64,000 nt of DNA from VRUE01 sp963729995 (GCA_963729995.1 CAVSPF010000003.1:558001-622000), one strand, 5' to 3'. Counted from the stretch's first letter, positions 32,148 through 40,487 are shown. Translations and numbers: made by a program. Notes: a model not told the origin generated them from the letters alone.

Positions 32148-33019
32148 CCTTGCGATCCTAGAGATCGCTGCGGCTCCGCCTCCAGGGCAGCTCCGCCTCC
32201 AGGGCGCCGCTTGCCGCGCAGCACCTCGCGCAGACTGGCGAGCCCGAAGGCGAGCGCCGCGACGCCGATCACAGCGGTGCTGGCCGGCAACGAGGCAACC
32301 TCGTAGCTCAGCACCAGCCCCGCCCACATCGAGGCGACGGCGATCGCGCCCGAGAGCGCCAGTCCGCGCCAGGGCCGATCGGTGAGAAGGCGCGCAGCGC
32401 CGCCCGGAGCGGCAAGCAGGCCGAGGAGGAGCAGCGCGCCGACGGCCTGGGTCGCCTCTGCGGCGACCAGCCCGATCAGGATGAGAAACGTGACCCCGAT
32501 TGCCCGCACCGGCACCCCGACGCTCCGGGCGACCTCGGTATCGAGCGAGGAGAAGAGGAGCGGCCGGGCGAGGAGGAGCAGGCCGAGGATGGCGAGGATG
32601 GCGAGCGCCACCGCCAGGTGAGCCTCGCCGGCGGAGAGGCCGAGGATCGAGCCGAAGAGGACCCGCACCGCGGCGGTGCTGTTGGAACCGCTGGAGCTGG
32701 CGATGAAGATCGAGAGAAAGAGCGCCCCGAGGCCGAGCACCCAGGCGAAGGCCGAGCCGATCACGACGTCGTCGGGCTGGGCGCGGCGGCCCAACAGCCC
32801 CATGCCGGCGGCGACGGCGAGCGTCGCGGCGAAGAGCCCGAGCTTGATGTCGATCCCCGCCGCCGCGGCAGCCAGGGCGCCGGTGAAGGCGACGTGGCTC
32901 AGCGCGTCGCTGGCGAAGACCTGGCTGCGCAGGACGACGAAGTAGCCGACCAGGCCACAGGCCAGCGCGACGAAGGTGCCGGCGAGGAACGCGTGCCGCA
33001 TGAATTCGTGGGCGAACAT
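32144..33019 (-). CDS. Zinc/manganese ABC permease, second subunit
   Basis: A 291-residue ABC-3 family permease with eight or so hydrophobic helices. Landmarks are VLRSQVFASDALSHVAFTGA near the start and LLLLGLLAAPGGAARLLTD near the end. It probably pairs with the adjacent homologous permease as a heterodimer, which is less usual than the single ZnuB homodimer but common in actinomycetes. The start ATG overlaps the stop of the preceding permease, and its stop overlaps the regulator's GTG. Confidence 0.85.
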   Translation of the reverse strand: MFAHEFMRHAFLAGTFVALACGLVGYFVVLRSQVFASDALSHVAFTGALAAAAAGIDIKLGLFAATLAVAAGMGLLGRRAQPDDVVIGSAFAWVLGLGALFLSIFIASSSGSNSTAAVRVLFGSILGLSAGEAHLAVALAILAILGLLLLARPLLFSSLDTEVARSVGVPVRAIGVTFLILIGLVAAEATQAVGALLLLGLLAAPGGAARLLTDRPWRGLALSGAIAVASMWAGLVLSYEVASLPASTAVIGVAALAFGLASLREVLRGKRRPGGGAALEAEPQRSLGSQG

Positions 33020-33936
33020 CAGGCGGGCTCCGGGTCGCCCGGCGCGACGGCGGCTCGCAGCGCAAGCCGATCGGCGGCCGTGGCCACGAGGCGGACGAGG
33101 ACGTAGAGACCGAAGGAGAGCGTCGTCACCCAGAATCCCACCGGGTAGGGCGAGAAGAAGGCGATCGTCAGGCCCACCCACGTGACGAGCAGGGCGAGCA
33201 GCACCGAGAGCAGCAGGCTGGGGCCGGGGCGGGCGGTGATCCACTGCGCCGTCGCCGCCGGGGTGACCAGCAGCGAGAAGACGAGCAGCGCGCCGGTGAT
33301 CTCGGCGGTCGCCGCGACCGCGAGCCCGAGCAGCAGCAGGAAGGCGAGGTCGAGGAGGCGCGTGGGCACGCCGGCGGCGCGGGCGACGGCCGAGTCGACC
33401 GAGGCAAACAGCAGCGGCCTGCCGATCGCCGCCAGGACCGCCAGCGCCGCCAGCGCGATCCAGGCCAGGGTCTGCACCTGGCCGGTCGTGATCCCGAGGA
33501 AGGTGCCGAAGAGGAGCGCCTCCAGGCTCGAGAGCTGGCCGCCGTAGAGGACGACGAAGAGGTAGCCCAGGGCGAGGCCGAAAGCCTGCACGGTGCCGAT
33601 CGCCGCCGACTCGTTGACCCCGGCGCGGCGGCCATCGCGACCGACCGCGGCAAGCAGCGCCGCCGCGATCCCACAGGCGCCGAAGTACCCGAGGGCGAGC
33701 GGCAGCCCGGCCAGCGTCGCGGCGGCGGCGCCGGGAAAGGCGATCACCGCGAGTGTATGACCGGCGAAGGTCTGACGGCGCAGGACCATGAACCAGCCGA
33801 TCGCCCCGGCCATCACGGCGACGATCGTCCCCGCCCACAGCGCGTTGACCATGAACGGGTATTCGCTCATCTGCCTCAGGTCGCTTGCCGGGTTGAGCGA
33901 GAGGGCCCCGAGGATCGCGACCGCGCCGGTCATCAA
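33019..33936 (-). CDS. Zinc/manganese ABC permease, first subunit
   Basis: A 305-residue ABC-3 family permease. FMVLRRQTFAGHTLAVIAFP and ALLVFSLLVTPAATAQWITA are the conserved helices flanking the transport path. The His of AGHTLAV is the usual position of a metal-path residue. The N-terminal ~25 residues are likely outside or peripheral. It overlaps znuC by four bases and the second permease by one base, in a five-gene operon. Confidence 0.85.
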   Translation of the reverse strand: MMTGAVAILGALSLNPASDLRQMSEYPFMVNALWAGTIVAVMAGAIGWFMVLRRQTFAGHTLAVIAFPGAAAATLAGLPLALGYFGACGIAAALLAAVGRDGRRAGVNESAAIGTVQAFGLALGYLFVVLYGGQLSSLEALLFGTFLGITTGQVQTLAWIALAALAVLAAIGRPLLFASVDSAVARAAGVPTRLLDLAFLLLLGLAVAATAEITGALLVFSLLVTPAATAQWITARPGPSLLLSVLLALLVTWVGLTIAFFSPYPVGFWVTTLSFGLYVLVRLVATAADRLALRAAVAPGDPEPA

Positions 33937-34814
33937 AGATCTCCTTGTGGGTGTGGATGGCGCGAGTGATGGTGGGCCGGCGGCTCGGGCGTGCCGACCA
34001 CCACCAGCCTCCCATCGGATGCTTCCAGCACCTCGATCGGCGCTCCGTAGAGGTCGCTCAGGGTCGCCCCCTCGATCACCTCGCGCGGCACCCCCTCGAC
34101 CCCTCGGCCGTTGGCGAAGTAGACGACCCGGTCGAGATAGGGCAGGATCGGGTTGACATCGTGGGCGACGAGCAGCACCGTCACCCCCTCGCGCTCGCAG
34201 ATTCGCTGGACCAGGCCGGCGATCGCGCCCTGGTTTGAGAGGTCGAGGCTGTCCAGCGGCTCGTCGAGGAGCAGCAGCCGCGGCCGGCGGACCAGCGCCT
34301 GGGCGATCAAAAGCCGCTGCTGCTCGCCGCCCGAGAGCGAGCCGATCGGGCGATCCGCGTAGGCGCCGGCCCCGACCAGCTCGATCATCTCCTCGACGCT
34401 GCGGCGCGCGAGGCGGCCGGAGCGGCCGAGCGGCGCCGGCAAGGGCACGCCCCAGCGACTGCCGTCGAGCCCAAGCCGCACGACCTCGCGGCCCCGGATC
34501 CTGGTCGCCAAGTCGAAGCTGCGGCGCTGCGGCAAATAGCCGATCCGCGCGCGGGCGCCGCCGGGTCGCTCGCCGAGCACGCTCGCCGAGCCCTCGCTCA
34601 GCGGCAAGAGGCCGAGGACGACGTCGAGCAGGGTCGACTTGCCGGCGCCGTTTGGGCCGAGCACGGCGACGAACTCGCCCGCTCCGATCCGCAGGTCGAC
34701 TCCCGACCAGATGAGGCTGGAGCCGCGGCGGACCGCGGCTCCCGCGAGCTCGATCGCCGCCGCGCCCCCGCGCTCGGGAGCCGGCGCGAGGCCGGCTGTC
34801 TCGGTCGAGGCCGT
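33933..34814 (-). CDS. znuC: Zinc/manganese ABC ATPase, non-standard start codon
   Basis: ATPase of the metal importer: Walker A GPNGAGKST, Q-loop PQRRSFD, signature SLSGGEQQR, Walker B LLLLDEPLDSLD, switch His in VAHDVNP, and a His-rich tail HHHSRHPHPQ. The first ATG/GTG/TTG in frame is GTG 34664, only two codons before the Walker A motif. The ABC N-terminal strands (AIELAGAAVRRG, WSGVDLRIGAGEFVAVLG) are encoded upstream in the same open frame. ACG 34814, five bases after AAGGGAG and just after the znuA stop, is the best start and would give 293 residues. The upstream coding is seen; use of ACG is inferred. Confidence 0.82.
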   Translation of the reverse strand, partial: TASTETAGLAPAPERGGAAAIELAGAAVRRGSSLIWSGVDLRIGAGEFVAVLGPNGAGKSTLLDVVLGLLPLSEGSASVLGERPGGARARIGYLPQRRSFDLATRIRGREVVRLGLDGSRWGVPLPAPLGRSGRLARRSVEEMIELVGAGAYADRPIGSLSGGEQQRLLIAQALVRRPRLLLLDEPLDSLDLSNQGAIAGLVQRICEREGVTVLLVAHDVNPILPYLDRVVYFANGRGVEGVPREVIEGATLSDLYGAPIEVLEASDGRLVVVGTPEPPAHHHSRHPHPQGDL

Positions 34815-34815
34815 C

Positions 34816-35745
34816 TCAGCTCCCTTCTGCCTTCGCCAGGGCGGCCTTGATCCCCTTCAGCTCGCGCACCATCCACTGCTGGAAGCTGGCGCCTTCCGGG
34901 GTCATCGTCTCGGTCACCGTCGCGATCGGGATCCCCGCCGCTTCGGCCGCTTCGTTCAGACGCTTGACGTCGGGGGTCGCGTTCTGGCTGTTGTAGACCC
35001 AGAGCTTGATCTGCTTGTCCTTGATCTGTTCGTCGGCGCCCGCCTTCTCTGTGGGCGTCGGTTCGGTGCCCTCGGCGATCGCGTCCATGAAGCCCTTGGG
35101 GGTGATCAGCTTCAGCCCGAGCGAGGGCGCCAGCGGTTCGAAGATCGACTCCGAAGCTCCGACCGGGGTGCCGGAGTACTTGGCCTTGATGGTGGAGATC
35201 AGTTGGTTGTATTCGGCCAGGTCTTCGGTTTCGAAGGCTTCCCGCTGCTGGTCGAAGTAGGAGTCGTTTCCGGGCAGGGCTTGCTTGTAGTCGGCGACGA
35301 TCTGATCGATCACTTTGTGGACCGAGATCGGCGAGTACCACTGGTGGGGGTTGTCGCCCTCCTTCAGCCCGAGGACGTCGCCGACGGTGAGCTTGGTGCG
35401 GCTCGATTCAGGGCTGGCGGCGAGCAGCTTGGAGGCCCATTCGTCATAGCCGATCCCGTTGACGATCGCCATCTGAGCCCCGGCCATCGTGCGCGCGTCT
35501 TCTGAGGTCGGTTCGTAGTCGTGGGGGTCGGCGGCGGGGTTGGTGATGATGCTCGTCACTTCGACTCGATCGCCGCCAAGCTGTTTGGCGATGCTGCCCC
35601 AGAAGTCCTCGGCGGCGACGACATCGAGCTTGCCGGAGGAACTGGTGGAGCCTGAACTCGACCCCCCGCAGCCGGCGAGCAGGACCACCAGCAGCGCGGC
35701 GAGGATAAGGAGGGTGGCGGCAGCGCGGGCGCTCGATCGGGGCAT
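34816..35745 (-). CDS. znuA: Zinc/manganese-binding lipoprotein (ZnuA-like)
   Basis: A 309-residue cluster A-I substrate-binding protein with a lipobox (VVLLAGCGGS). Metal-ligand regions are DPHDYEPTSED and EGDNPHQWYSP, with further acidic ligands in the C-terminal lobe. There is no long His-rich loop. ATG 35745 is chosen because AGGAG lies eight bases upstream; the ORF extends to 35817. First gene of znuA-znuC-permease-permease-zur. Zinc is favoured by the Fur-type regulator and the operon form; manganese is possible. Confidence 0.87.
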   Translation of the reverse strand: MPRSSARAAATLLILAALLVVLLAGCGGSSSGSTSSSGKLDVVAAEDFWGSIAKQLGGDRVEVTSIITNPAADPHDYEPTSEDARTMAGAQMAIVNGIGYDEWASKLLAASPESSRTKLTVGDVLGLKEGDNPHQWYSPISVHKVIDQIVADYKQALPGNDSYFDQQREAFETEDLAEYNQLISTIKAKYSGTPVGASESIFEPLAPSLGLKLITPKGFMDAIAEGTEPTPTEKAGADEQIKDKQIKLWVYNSQNATPDVKRLNEAAEAAGIPIATVTETMTPEGASFQQWMVRELKGIKAALAKAEGS

Positions 35746-35825
35746 CTCGGTCTCCTTGCGAACGGGGGGGGAATGGAAGTCTCGGCGGCTGGTCTTCGCC
35801 ATGCCGGACGCGATCACCCTAACAT

Positions 35826-35841
35826 AAGAGTGAGACTCGTT
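35826..35841 (-). promoter_or_regulatory. Possible Zur site upstream of znuA
   Basis: AAGAGTGAGACTCGTT has arms AAGAGT and ACTCGTT around GAG, about 80 bases before the znuA ATG. It is a weak candidate based on symmetry and position only. Confidence 0.3.
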
Positions 35842-35856
35842 CTCTGTAGACGCCAG

Positions 35857-36351
35857 GCTCGCCGTCGAAGATCGACCGCGCCCGCGCCGTCTCTCCTACC
35901 CAGGCGGCAGGGAAACGGGCAGGCTCCGGTGCAGCACGTATCCCAGCGCCTTCAGGGCGTCCGCAGGAGTTCAATCGGGCTGGTGCGTACCGGGCTGATT
36001 CCAGCGCACCGGATGTCGCTCCTTGCGCAGCCGTTCGGACGGGGATCTCGCCAAGAGCGGCTACAGAGGCCGCGAGCGCGCCTGTGTCACCCCCTCCGTG
36101 GCAACAGACCGCGCGACGTCGGGTTCCATCGGATGGACTGGCCCGGTACGCACCATCGGGCTTGGCCGGGCGCTTGAGGTGGTAGCGACCCAAGCCGTTG
36201 AGGGAAACGGTAGAGCTTGGGATTGAGATGCCCGTGGAAGTCCGGCGCTGTCGCAGGTCTGGCCTTGGCCGCCTGGACTGGGGTCGCAGGTCCGGACTGG
36301 GCTTCAGAATGCAGATCTCAGCCGCGAGGGCCCGCACCCGATCTATTCGAG
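35857..36351. other. Gene-poor gap with decayed coding fragments and an inverted repeat
   Basis: No intact gene is supported here. On the minus strand two protein-like pieces are readable in different frames: GRYHLKRPAKPDGAYRAS (near 36160) and ADALKALGYVLHRSLPVS ending at a TAG (near 35900), consistent with a decayed secreted-protein gene. A 15-bp inverted repeat (TGGTGCGTACCGGGC near 35981; complement near 36141) is also present. No riboswitch consensus is found. Confidence 0.4.
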
Positions 36352-37008
36352 GTGAGACGCAGCGACGGAGCCAGCGGGCGGCAAAGGCAGCGCCACAGGG
36401 TGGCGGGCCTGGGGGCGATCGAGCGATCCGCTCCGATCGCCGCGCTCGCACTGGCGCTCGCGGTTGCGGCGCTCGCGGGATCCTCCCCGAGCGCCGCCCA
36501 GGGGTCCGCGGGCGGCGTCTCGCCGACGATCGAAACCGGCGCTGAAGAAAGCGAAGCCCCGACACAGGAACCGCCGCGAGGACTTCCGCGCCAAGCCGCC
36601 ACCTCGATCCTGCGCGGCGAAAGGGCCCTCGCGCCGCGGGGCGCGCCGCTGGCGGTCAAGCGGGTGATCGCAGCCGCGAACCGGATCCGCACCAGGCCCT
36701 ACGTCTGGGGCGGCGGCCACCGCCGCTGGCTGGCCCGGGGTTACGACTGCTCGGGCTCGGTCAGCTTCGTGCTCCACGCCGGCGGCCTGCTCGATACGTC
36801 GATGGTGTCGGGAACGTTCATGAAGTGGGGTGCTCCCGGCCCGGGTCGCTGGATCACGATCTACGCCAACCGCACCCACGTCTACGCGGTGATCGCCGGG
36901 TTGCGCTGGGACACCGTCGGCGACCCCGCCGGCACCAGCGGGCCGCGCTGGCACGCCGAACCGCCCTATCCGAAGGGCTTTATCGTCCGCCATCCCGTCG
37001 GGTATTGA
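36352..37008 (+). CDS. Secreted NlpC/P60-type cell-wall hydrolase, second copy
   Basis: A protein of about 218 residues, paralogous to the gene at 2423-3052. The signal peptide (IAALALALAVAALAGSSPSA) is followed by a linker and an NlpC/P60-like domain with RPYVWGGGHRRWLARGYDCSG, the Cys nucleophile, and YANRTHVYAVIAG, the His. GTG 36352 or GTG 36400 are plausible starts; both are in frame with the signal peptide. Unlike the first copy, no c-di-AMP riboswitch precedes it, so its regulation must differ. The last residues (VRHPVGY) match the first copy. Confidence 0.8.
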   Translation: MRRSDGASGRQRQRHRVAGLGAIERSAPIAALALALAVAALAGSSPSAAQGSAGGVSPTIETGAEESEAPTQEPPRGLPRQAATSILRGERALAPRGAPLAVKRVIAAANRIRTRPYVWGGGHRRWLARGYDCSGSVSFVLHAGGLLDTSMVSGTFMKWGAPGPGRWITIYANRTHVYAVIAGLRWDTVGDPAGTSGPRWHAEPPYPKGFIVRHPVGY

Positions 37009-37020
37009 GCACCACGGCGG

Positions 37021-37254
37021 CTACGGGGATGCGCTGAGGTCTGCCGCCAGCCCTTCGACGCCCTGGCCGCCCTCGATCTCGTAGCGGTTCAGCTCATAGG
37101 GGCGCTCGCGGCTCGCGTAGCCGGGTTCCTCGGTGACCGCGCCGACGTAGCCGGCCGCCTTGACGGCGGCGATCGTCGAGTTGTCGTAGAGGCTCGAGGG
37201 GTAGCAGAAGTTGTTGGAGGGAACGCCGTAGGTGCGCTGCAGGAAGCGACTCGA
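37021..37254 (-). pseudogene. C-terminal fragment of a polysaccharide deacetylase
   Basis: A minus-strand stretch reading FLQRTYGVPSNNFCYPSSLY, then IAAVKAAGYVGAVTEEPGYA, then ELNRYEIEGG and a TAG at 37021. These are the last motifs of the NodB/polysaccharide-deacetylase fold (FCYP.G.YD and AGY.GAVT). There is no start codon or N-terminal domain: upstream of about 37254 the similarity stops. It is a remnant of a larger gene. Confidence 0.65.
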
Positions 37255-37421
37255 TCTACGATCGCCGGGGGCGTGCAGGCGATCGACGCGCTCGCGGCGC
37301 CATCGAGGCGCACGGCACCGTCCCAGACTCGGCTACATCGAGCGCCGCTTTCCCGTTTGTGAAGGGAAATTCACGGCGCATTCGACCGGCACGATGATCG
37401 CTCCGTTAGGGACGAAACGGT

Positions 37422-37490
37422 GTAGCGGTATTTCAGGACAGAGCCCAATGCGCCGCTCCCGCGGCGGCCCTTTTCTTCTGGGCCAAGGAG
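37422..37490 (+). repeat. Diverged copy of tRNA-Glu 3' end and downstream terminator
   Basis: GTAGCGGTA (37422-37430) equals the last nine bases of tRNA-Glu, and the next ~58 bases align to 13381-13440 at about 70 percent (shared CAG, AGAGCC, AATG, GCCGC, TTTT, TTC and CAAGG blocks). It may be the scar of an integration or an old tRNA duplication. Confidence 0.5.
37450..37477 (+). terminator. Terminator-like hairpin ahead of SCO1 copy 2
   Basis: GCCGC and GCGGC pair around TCCC, followed by GGCCCTTTTCTTCT. It is equivalent to the terminator after tRNA-Glu at 13403. Confidence 0.6.
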
Positions 37491-37510
37491 GCGCAGATGC
37501 GAGGTAGGCG

Positions 37511-38140
37511 ATGAGGCGTTCAGCAGCACGGCGTTCATCTGCGGTCATGTTTACCGCGGCGATCGCGGCGATGGCGCTCGCCGGCTGCGGAGGCGGCACT
37601 GTGGCGAGCACGAAGCTGGATGCCCCCGGAGAAATTCAGCCGCCCAAGCAAGCACCGGAAATCGCCCTTCGCGACTGGACCGGCCGCCAGGTCCACCTCG
37701 CGCAGTATCACGGCAAGGCGGTACTGCTGACCTTCATCTACGACCACTGCCCCGATACCTGCCCCCTGATCGTCTCCAAGCTCCACCAGGCGCTGATCGA
37801 GCTCGGTCCGAAGGCAAGTGAGGTGCAGATCGTCGCGGTGTCGGTCGACCCGATAGGCGACACGCCCAAGACGGTCAAGGCATTCTTGGACGAGCATCAG
37901 ATGCTGGGCCGAATGGACTACCTGATTGGGTCCAGGAAGCAGCTCACGCCGGTATGGAAGGCGTACGACGTCGAGGTCGGGGGCAGCCCCGAACGTCGCG
38001 AGAGTCCTGCACATCGCGCGGTCTCCCACACGGCGATCATCTACGGGATCACCGGCAAGGGAAAGCAGCTCGCGCTCTATGACCAGCTGCTCAAGCCGAG
38101 TGAAATCGCCCACGACGTCCCCCTGCTCGCGTCGATGTAG
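37511..38140 (+). CDS. SCO1/SenC copper chaperone lipoprotein (copy 2)
   Basis: A 209-residue copper chaperone for cytochrome oxidase assembly, highly similar to the protein at 29218-29856. The lipobox is MALAGCGGG; the copper ligands are DHCPDTCPLIVSK and the His of VSHTAIIYG. It opens a plus-strand set SCO1-CtaG-TlpA that mirrors the minus-strand cluster at 26.8-29.9 kb but lacks the cupredoxin and DsbA-like genes. Upstream is the tRNA-Glu-like repeat with a terminator. Confidence 0.9.
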   Translation: MRRSAARRSSAVMFTAAIAAMALAGCGGGTVASTKLDAPGEIQPPKQAPEIALRDWTGRQVHLAQYHGKAVLLTFIYDHCPDTCPLIVSKLHQALIELGPKASEVQIVAVSVDPIGDTPKTVKAFLDEHQMLGRMDYLIGSRKQLTPVWKAYDVEVGGSPERRESPAHRAVSHTAIIYGITGKGKQLALYDQLLKPSEIAHDVPLLASM

Positions 38141-38201
38141 TGGCGGTGGGCACGGCGAGCCCTGGCGTGGCGGCAGTCCCCTTGCGGTAGAACGAGATGC
38201 G

Positions 38202-39080
38202 ATGAGCCACGACCTGACGCTCAACTGGAGCACCGTCAGCGCCATCGCGGTGCCCCTTCTGATCGCGGCCGCCTACTTCGTGCGAGTCGCCCATCTGCGC
38301 GAGCAGGGCCGCCAGCCCTCCACGCTGCGTCGGGTGAGCTTTTCCTGTGGCATGGCGCTGATCGTGATCGCCACCGTCGGCCCCGTCGACCACCTGGCCG
38401 ACGAGTTCGTCGTCGGTCACATGGTCCAGCACACGATCCTCCTTGACGAGGCCGCGCTCCTGGTGGCGATCGGCCTCACCGGCCCCGTCCTGGCGCCGAT
38501 CCTGACCAGGCCGGGGATCAAGCGCCTCCAGATCCTGATGCATCCCGTGGTGGCTGGCGTCCTGTGGCTGGTGGTCATGTATGGCTGGCACCTCCCGCCG
38601 CTCTACCAGGCCGCCGAGGAACACGAGCTGGTCCACTTCTGCGAGCACGGGTGCTTCATCGCAGCCGGGGTTGGCATGTGGCTGGCGCTGCTCGGCCCGT
38701 TCCCGAAGCCCGAATGGTTCGGCAACGGTGCCAAGGCGGTCTATGCGGGAGCCATTCACTTCTCCAGCATGGGCCTGGCGAACATCCTCATGTGGTCGGG
38801 CACGGTGCTTTACCCGTTTTACGTTGCCAGCGACCGGGCGCACGGCATTGCCCCGATCACCGACCAGAGCGTCGCCGGCGTCGTACTCATGGTCCAGAGT
38901 GTGGCGATGATGCTGGGCATCTTTGCCTGGCTGGTGTTGCGCTGGGCAAGAGAGGACACGGAACGCCAAGAGCTGCTGGACTTGGCGCACGAGCGAGGCA
39001 TCGCACTGGATGGCAGAAGAGCAGGGCGGGCGGTGGCTGCCGGCAGGGGAGAGGAGTTGCGGCGCCGGCTAGTGTCATGA
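38202..39080 (+). CDS. ctaG: Cytochrome oxidase assembly protein CtaG (copy 2)
   Basis: A 292-residue caa3-type CtaG protein with the same helices and His motifs as copy 1 (GPVDHLADEF, GHMVQHTILLDE, ELVHFCEHGCF). ATG 38202 is chosen because the product then starts MSHDLTLNWSTVS, matching the start of copy 1; the ORF runs open upstream only by chance. It overlaps the next gene by four bases (ATGA), so the TlpA-like protein is co-translated. Confidence 0.9.
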   Translation: MSHDLTLNWSTVSAIAVPLLIAAAYFVRVAHLREQGRQPSTLRRVSFSCGMALIVIATVGPVDHLADEFVVGHMVQHTILLDEAALLVAIGLTGPVLAPILTRPGIKRLQILMHPVVAGVLWLVVMYGWHLPPLYQAAEEHELVHFCEHGCFIAAGVGMWLALLGPFPKPEWFGNGAKAVYAGAIHFSSMGLANILMWSGTVLYPFYVASDRAHGIAPITDQSVAGVVLMVQSVAMMLGIFAWLVLRWAREDTERQELLDLAHERGIALDGRRAGRAVAAGRGEELRRRLVS

Positions 39081-39613
39081 CTTCGCCGCAAGACCACAGG
39101 ATGACGAATGCAAAGGGCCTGACACGAAGGAGGCGCGGTTTGCTCGGCGCCCTCGCCTTGGTCGCCGCCCTCGTCGCGGCAGAGCTGCTGGGCGGCTCCA
39201 GCGGCGATGCAAATCGGCCGGCTCCGAAGCTGCCGGGCGCCGTTCTCGTCCCTCCCAGGGTGACCGTATCCGGGCTGCGCGGAAGGCCGGCCGCGATCAA
39301 CTTCTGGGCAAGCTGGTGCGAGCCGTGCCGGCACGAGGCGCCCGAACTCGAGCGGCTTGCCCGATCGTTGGGCGGCCAAGCGCGACTGGTCGGCGTCGAC
39401 TGGAGCGACGGGCTCGCCAGCGCCCGCTCGTTCGTGCGTGAGTACGGCTGGAGCTTTCCGGTACTGCGCGACTCGAGCGGGACGGTTGGGGAGCGCTACG
39501 GCGTGGTCGGCCTGCCGACGACCTTCATCCTCGATTCTCGCGGCCGGATAGTGAGGACCCTGCAGGGCCCGCAGACAAAGGCCAGCCTGCGCAGCGCCCT
39601 TGCGCGCGGGTAG
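39077..39613 (+). CDS. TlpA/ResA-like membrane-anchored thioredoxin (copy 2)
   Basis: A 178-residue protein with the active site WASWCEPCRHEAPEL, a membrane anchor (GLLGALALVAALVAAELL) and the cis-Pro loop GVVGLPTTFI. ATG 39077 overlaps the ctaG stop; an internal ATG at 39101 is also possible. Probable reductant of the Cys pair that holds copper in oxidase subunit II or SCO1. It ends six bases from the convergent hydrolase gene. Confidence 0.85.
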   Translation: MTSPQDHRMTNAKGLTRRRRGLLGALALVAALVAAELLGGSSGDANRPAPKLPGAVLVPPRVTVSGLRGRPAAINFWASWCEPCRHEAPELERLARSLGGQARLVGVDWSDGLASARSFVREYGWSFPVLRDSSGTVGERYGVVGLPTTFILDSRGRIVRTLQGPQTKASLRSALARG

Positions 39614-39619
39614 GGGGAG

Positions 39620-40438
39620 CTACGGGAGTCGGTTGGAAGGGAAGGGGGCCTCGGGCTGTCGTGCCGCTTGCGCGATCGCTTCGGCCATGAGCTCAGGGCG
39701 CTGCTGGGGCAGCATGTGACCGGCGCGGTCGGCGGAGACGAGTTGAGCGTTCGGCAGGGCGCGGGCGAGCCGGCGCGCGTGAGCGGGCGTCGAGATCCAG
39801 TCGCGCGTGCCGTAGAGAATGGTCGTGCGCTTGTCCACCGAGCCCAGGTCCGGCGCGAGCGAGGGGAGCTCGTCCACGAGGGCGCGCTGCTCGGCGTAGA
39901 AGCTCCTCCAGGCACCGTCCGCCCGCCACTGGGCGGCGGTGGTCGCGACCTGGTCCGGCGGCAGGGCCGGCACGGTGGTGCGGGCGAGCCTCCGCACCGG
40001 TGGGAGGGCAAGCCCCAACCCGGCGACCTTGAATCCGAGCCACGTGACCGGGGCGCCGACGAGGGGATGCGCAAGCACGCGATCAGCAGGGCCGGCTGGA
40101 ATGCCTGGGACCACCGGAGCCGCCAGCACGAGCGCCTGGACTCGCTCCGGGAACCGGATGGCCGCGGCCAGCGCCACACCGGTGGCCCAGCTATGGCCGG
40201 CCACCACGGCAGACTCGATGCCCAGCCGGTCAAGCAGTGCGATCACCGCGGCCGCGTTGTCGCGGAAGCCGGCGGCTCGGCCACCGGTGCGGCCGTACCC
40301 GGGGCGGTCGGGCGCAATGACGCGCATCCGCTCGCGCAGCCGGATCGTCACCGGTTCCCAGTCGCCGGCGTTGCCCGGCTGGCCGTGCAGAAGCACGGCA
40401 GGCGGCCCGTCACCGATGTCGATTGCCGCGAGCTTCAC
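39620..40438 (-). CDS. Alpha/beta hydrolase
   Basis: A 272-residue serine hydrolase: oxyanion region LLHGQPGNAGDWEPV, nucleophile Ser in VAGHSWATGVAL, acid Asp in YGTRDWIS and base His in DRAGHMLPQQ. The layout resembles epoxide-hydrolase and lactonase-like members, but the nucleophile is Ser. The substrate is unknown. GTG 40438 begins the first strand, and CAAGAT lies six bases upstream, fitting a leaderless message; the longer ORF upstream is low-complexity. Confidence 0.8.
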   Translation of the reverse strand: MKLAAIDIGDGPPAVLLHGQPGNAGDWEPVTIRLRERMRVIAPDRPGYGRTGGRAAGFRDNAAAVIALLDRLGIESAVVAGHSWATGVALAAAIRFPERVQALVLAAPVVPGIPAGPADRVLAHPLVGAPVTWLGFKVAGLGLALPPVRRLARTTVPALPPDQVATTAAQWRADGAWRSFYAEQRALVDELPSLAPDLGSVDKRTTILYGTRDWISTPAHARRLARALPNAQLVSADRAGHMLPQQRPELMAEAIAQAARQPEAPFPSNRLP

Positions 40439-40487
40439 CCGGCGATCTTGGCACGGCGGCTTGGAACTGCCGGGCCCCACGCACGGT

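Noticed and set aside
35880..36060. Cobalamin riboswitch on the minus strand upstream of znuA
   Set aside because: A CCGGAGCCTGCC stretch looks like part of a B12 box, but the conserved GAATCCGGTG-type and GCCACTG blocks are absent.
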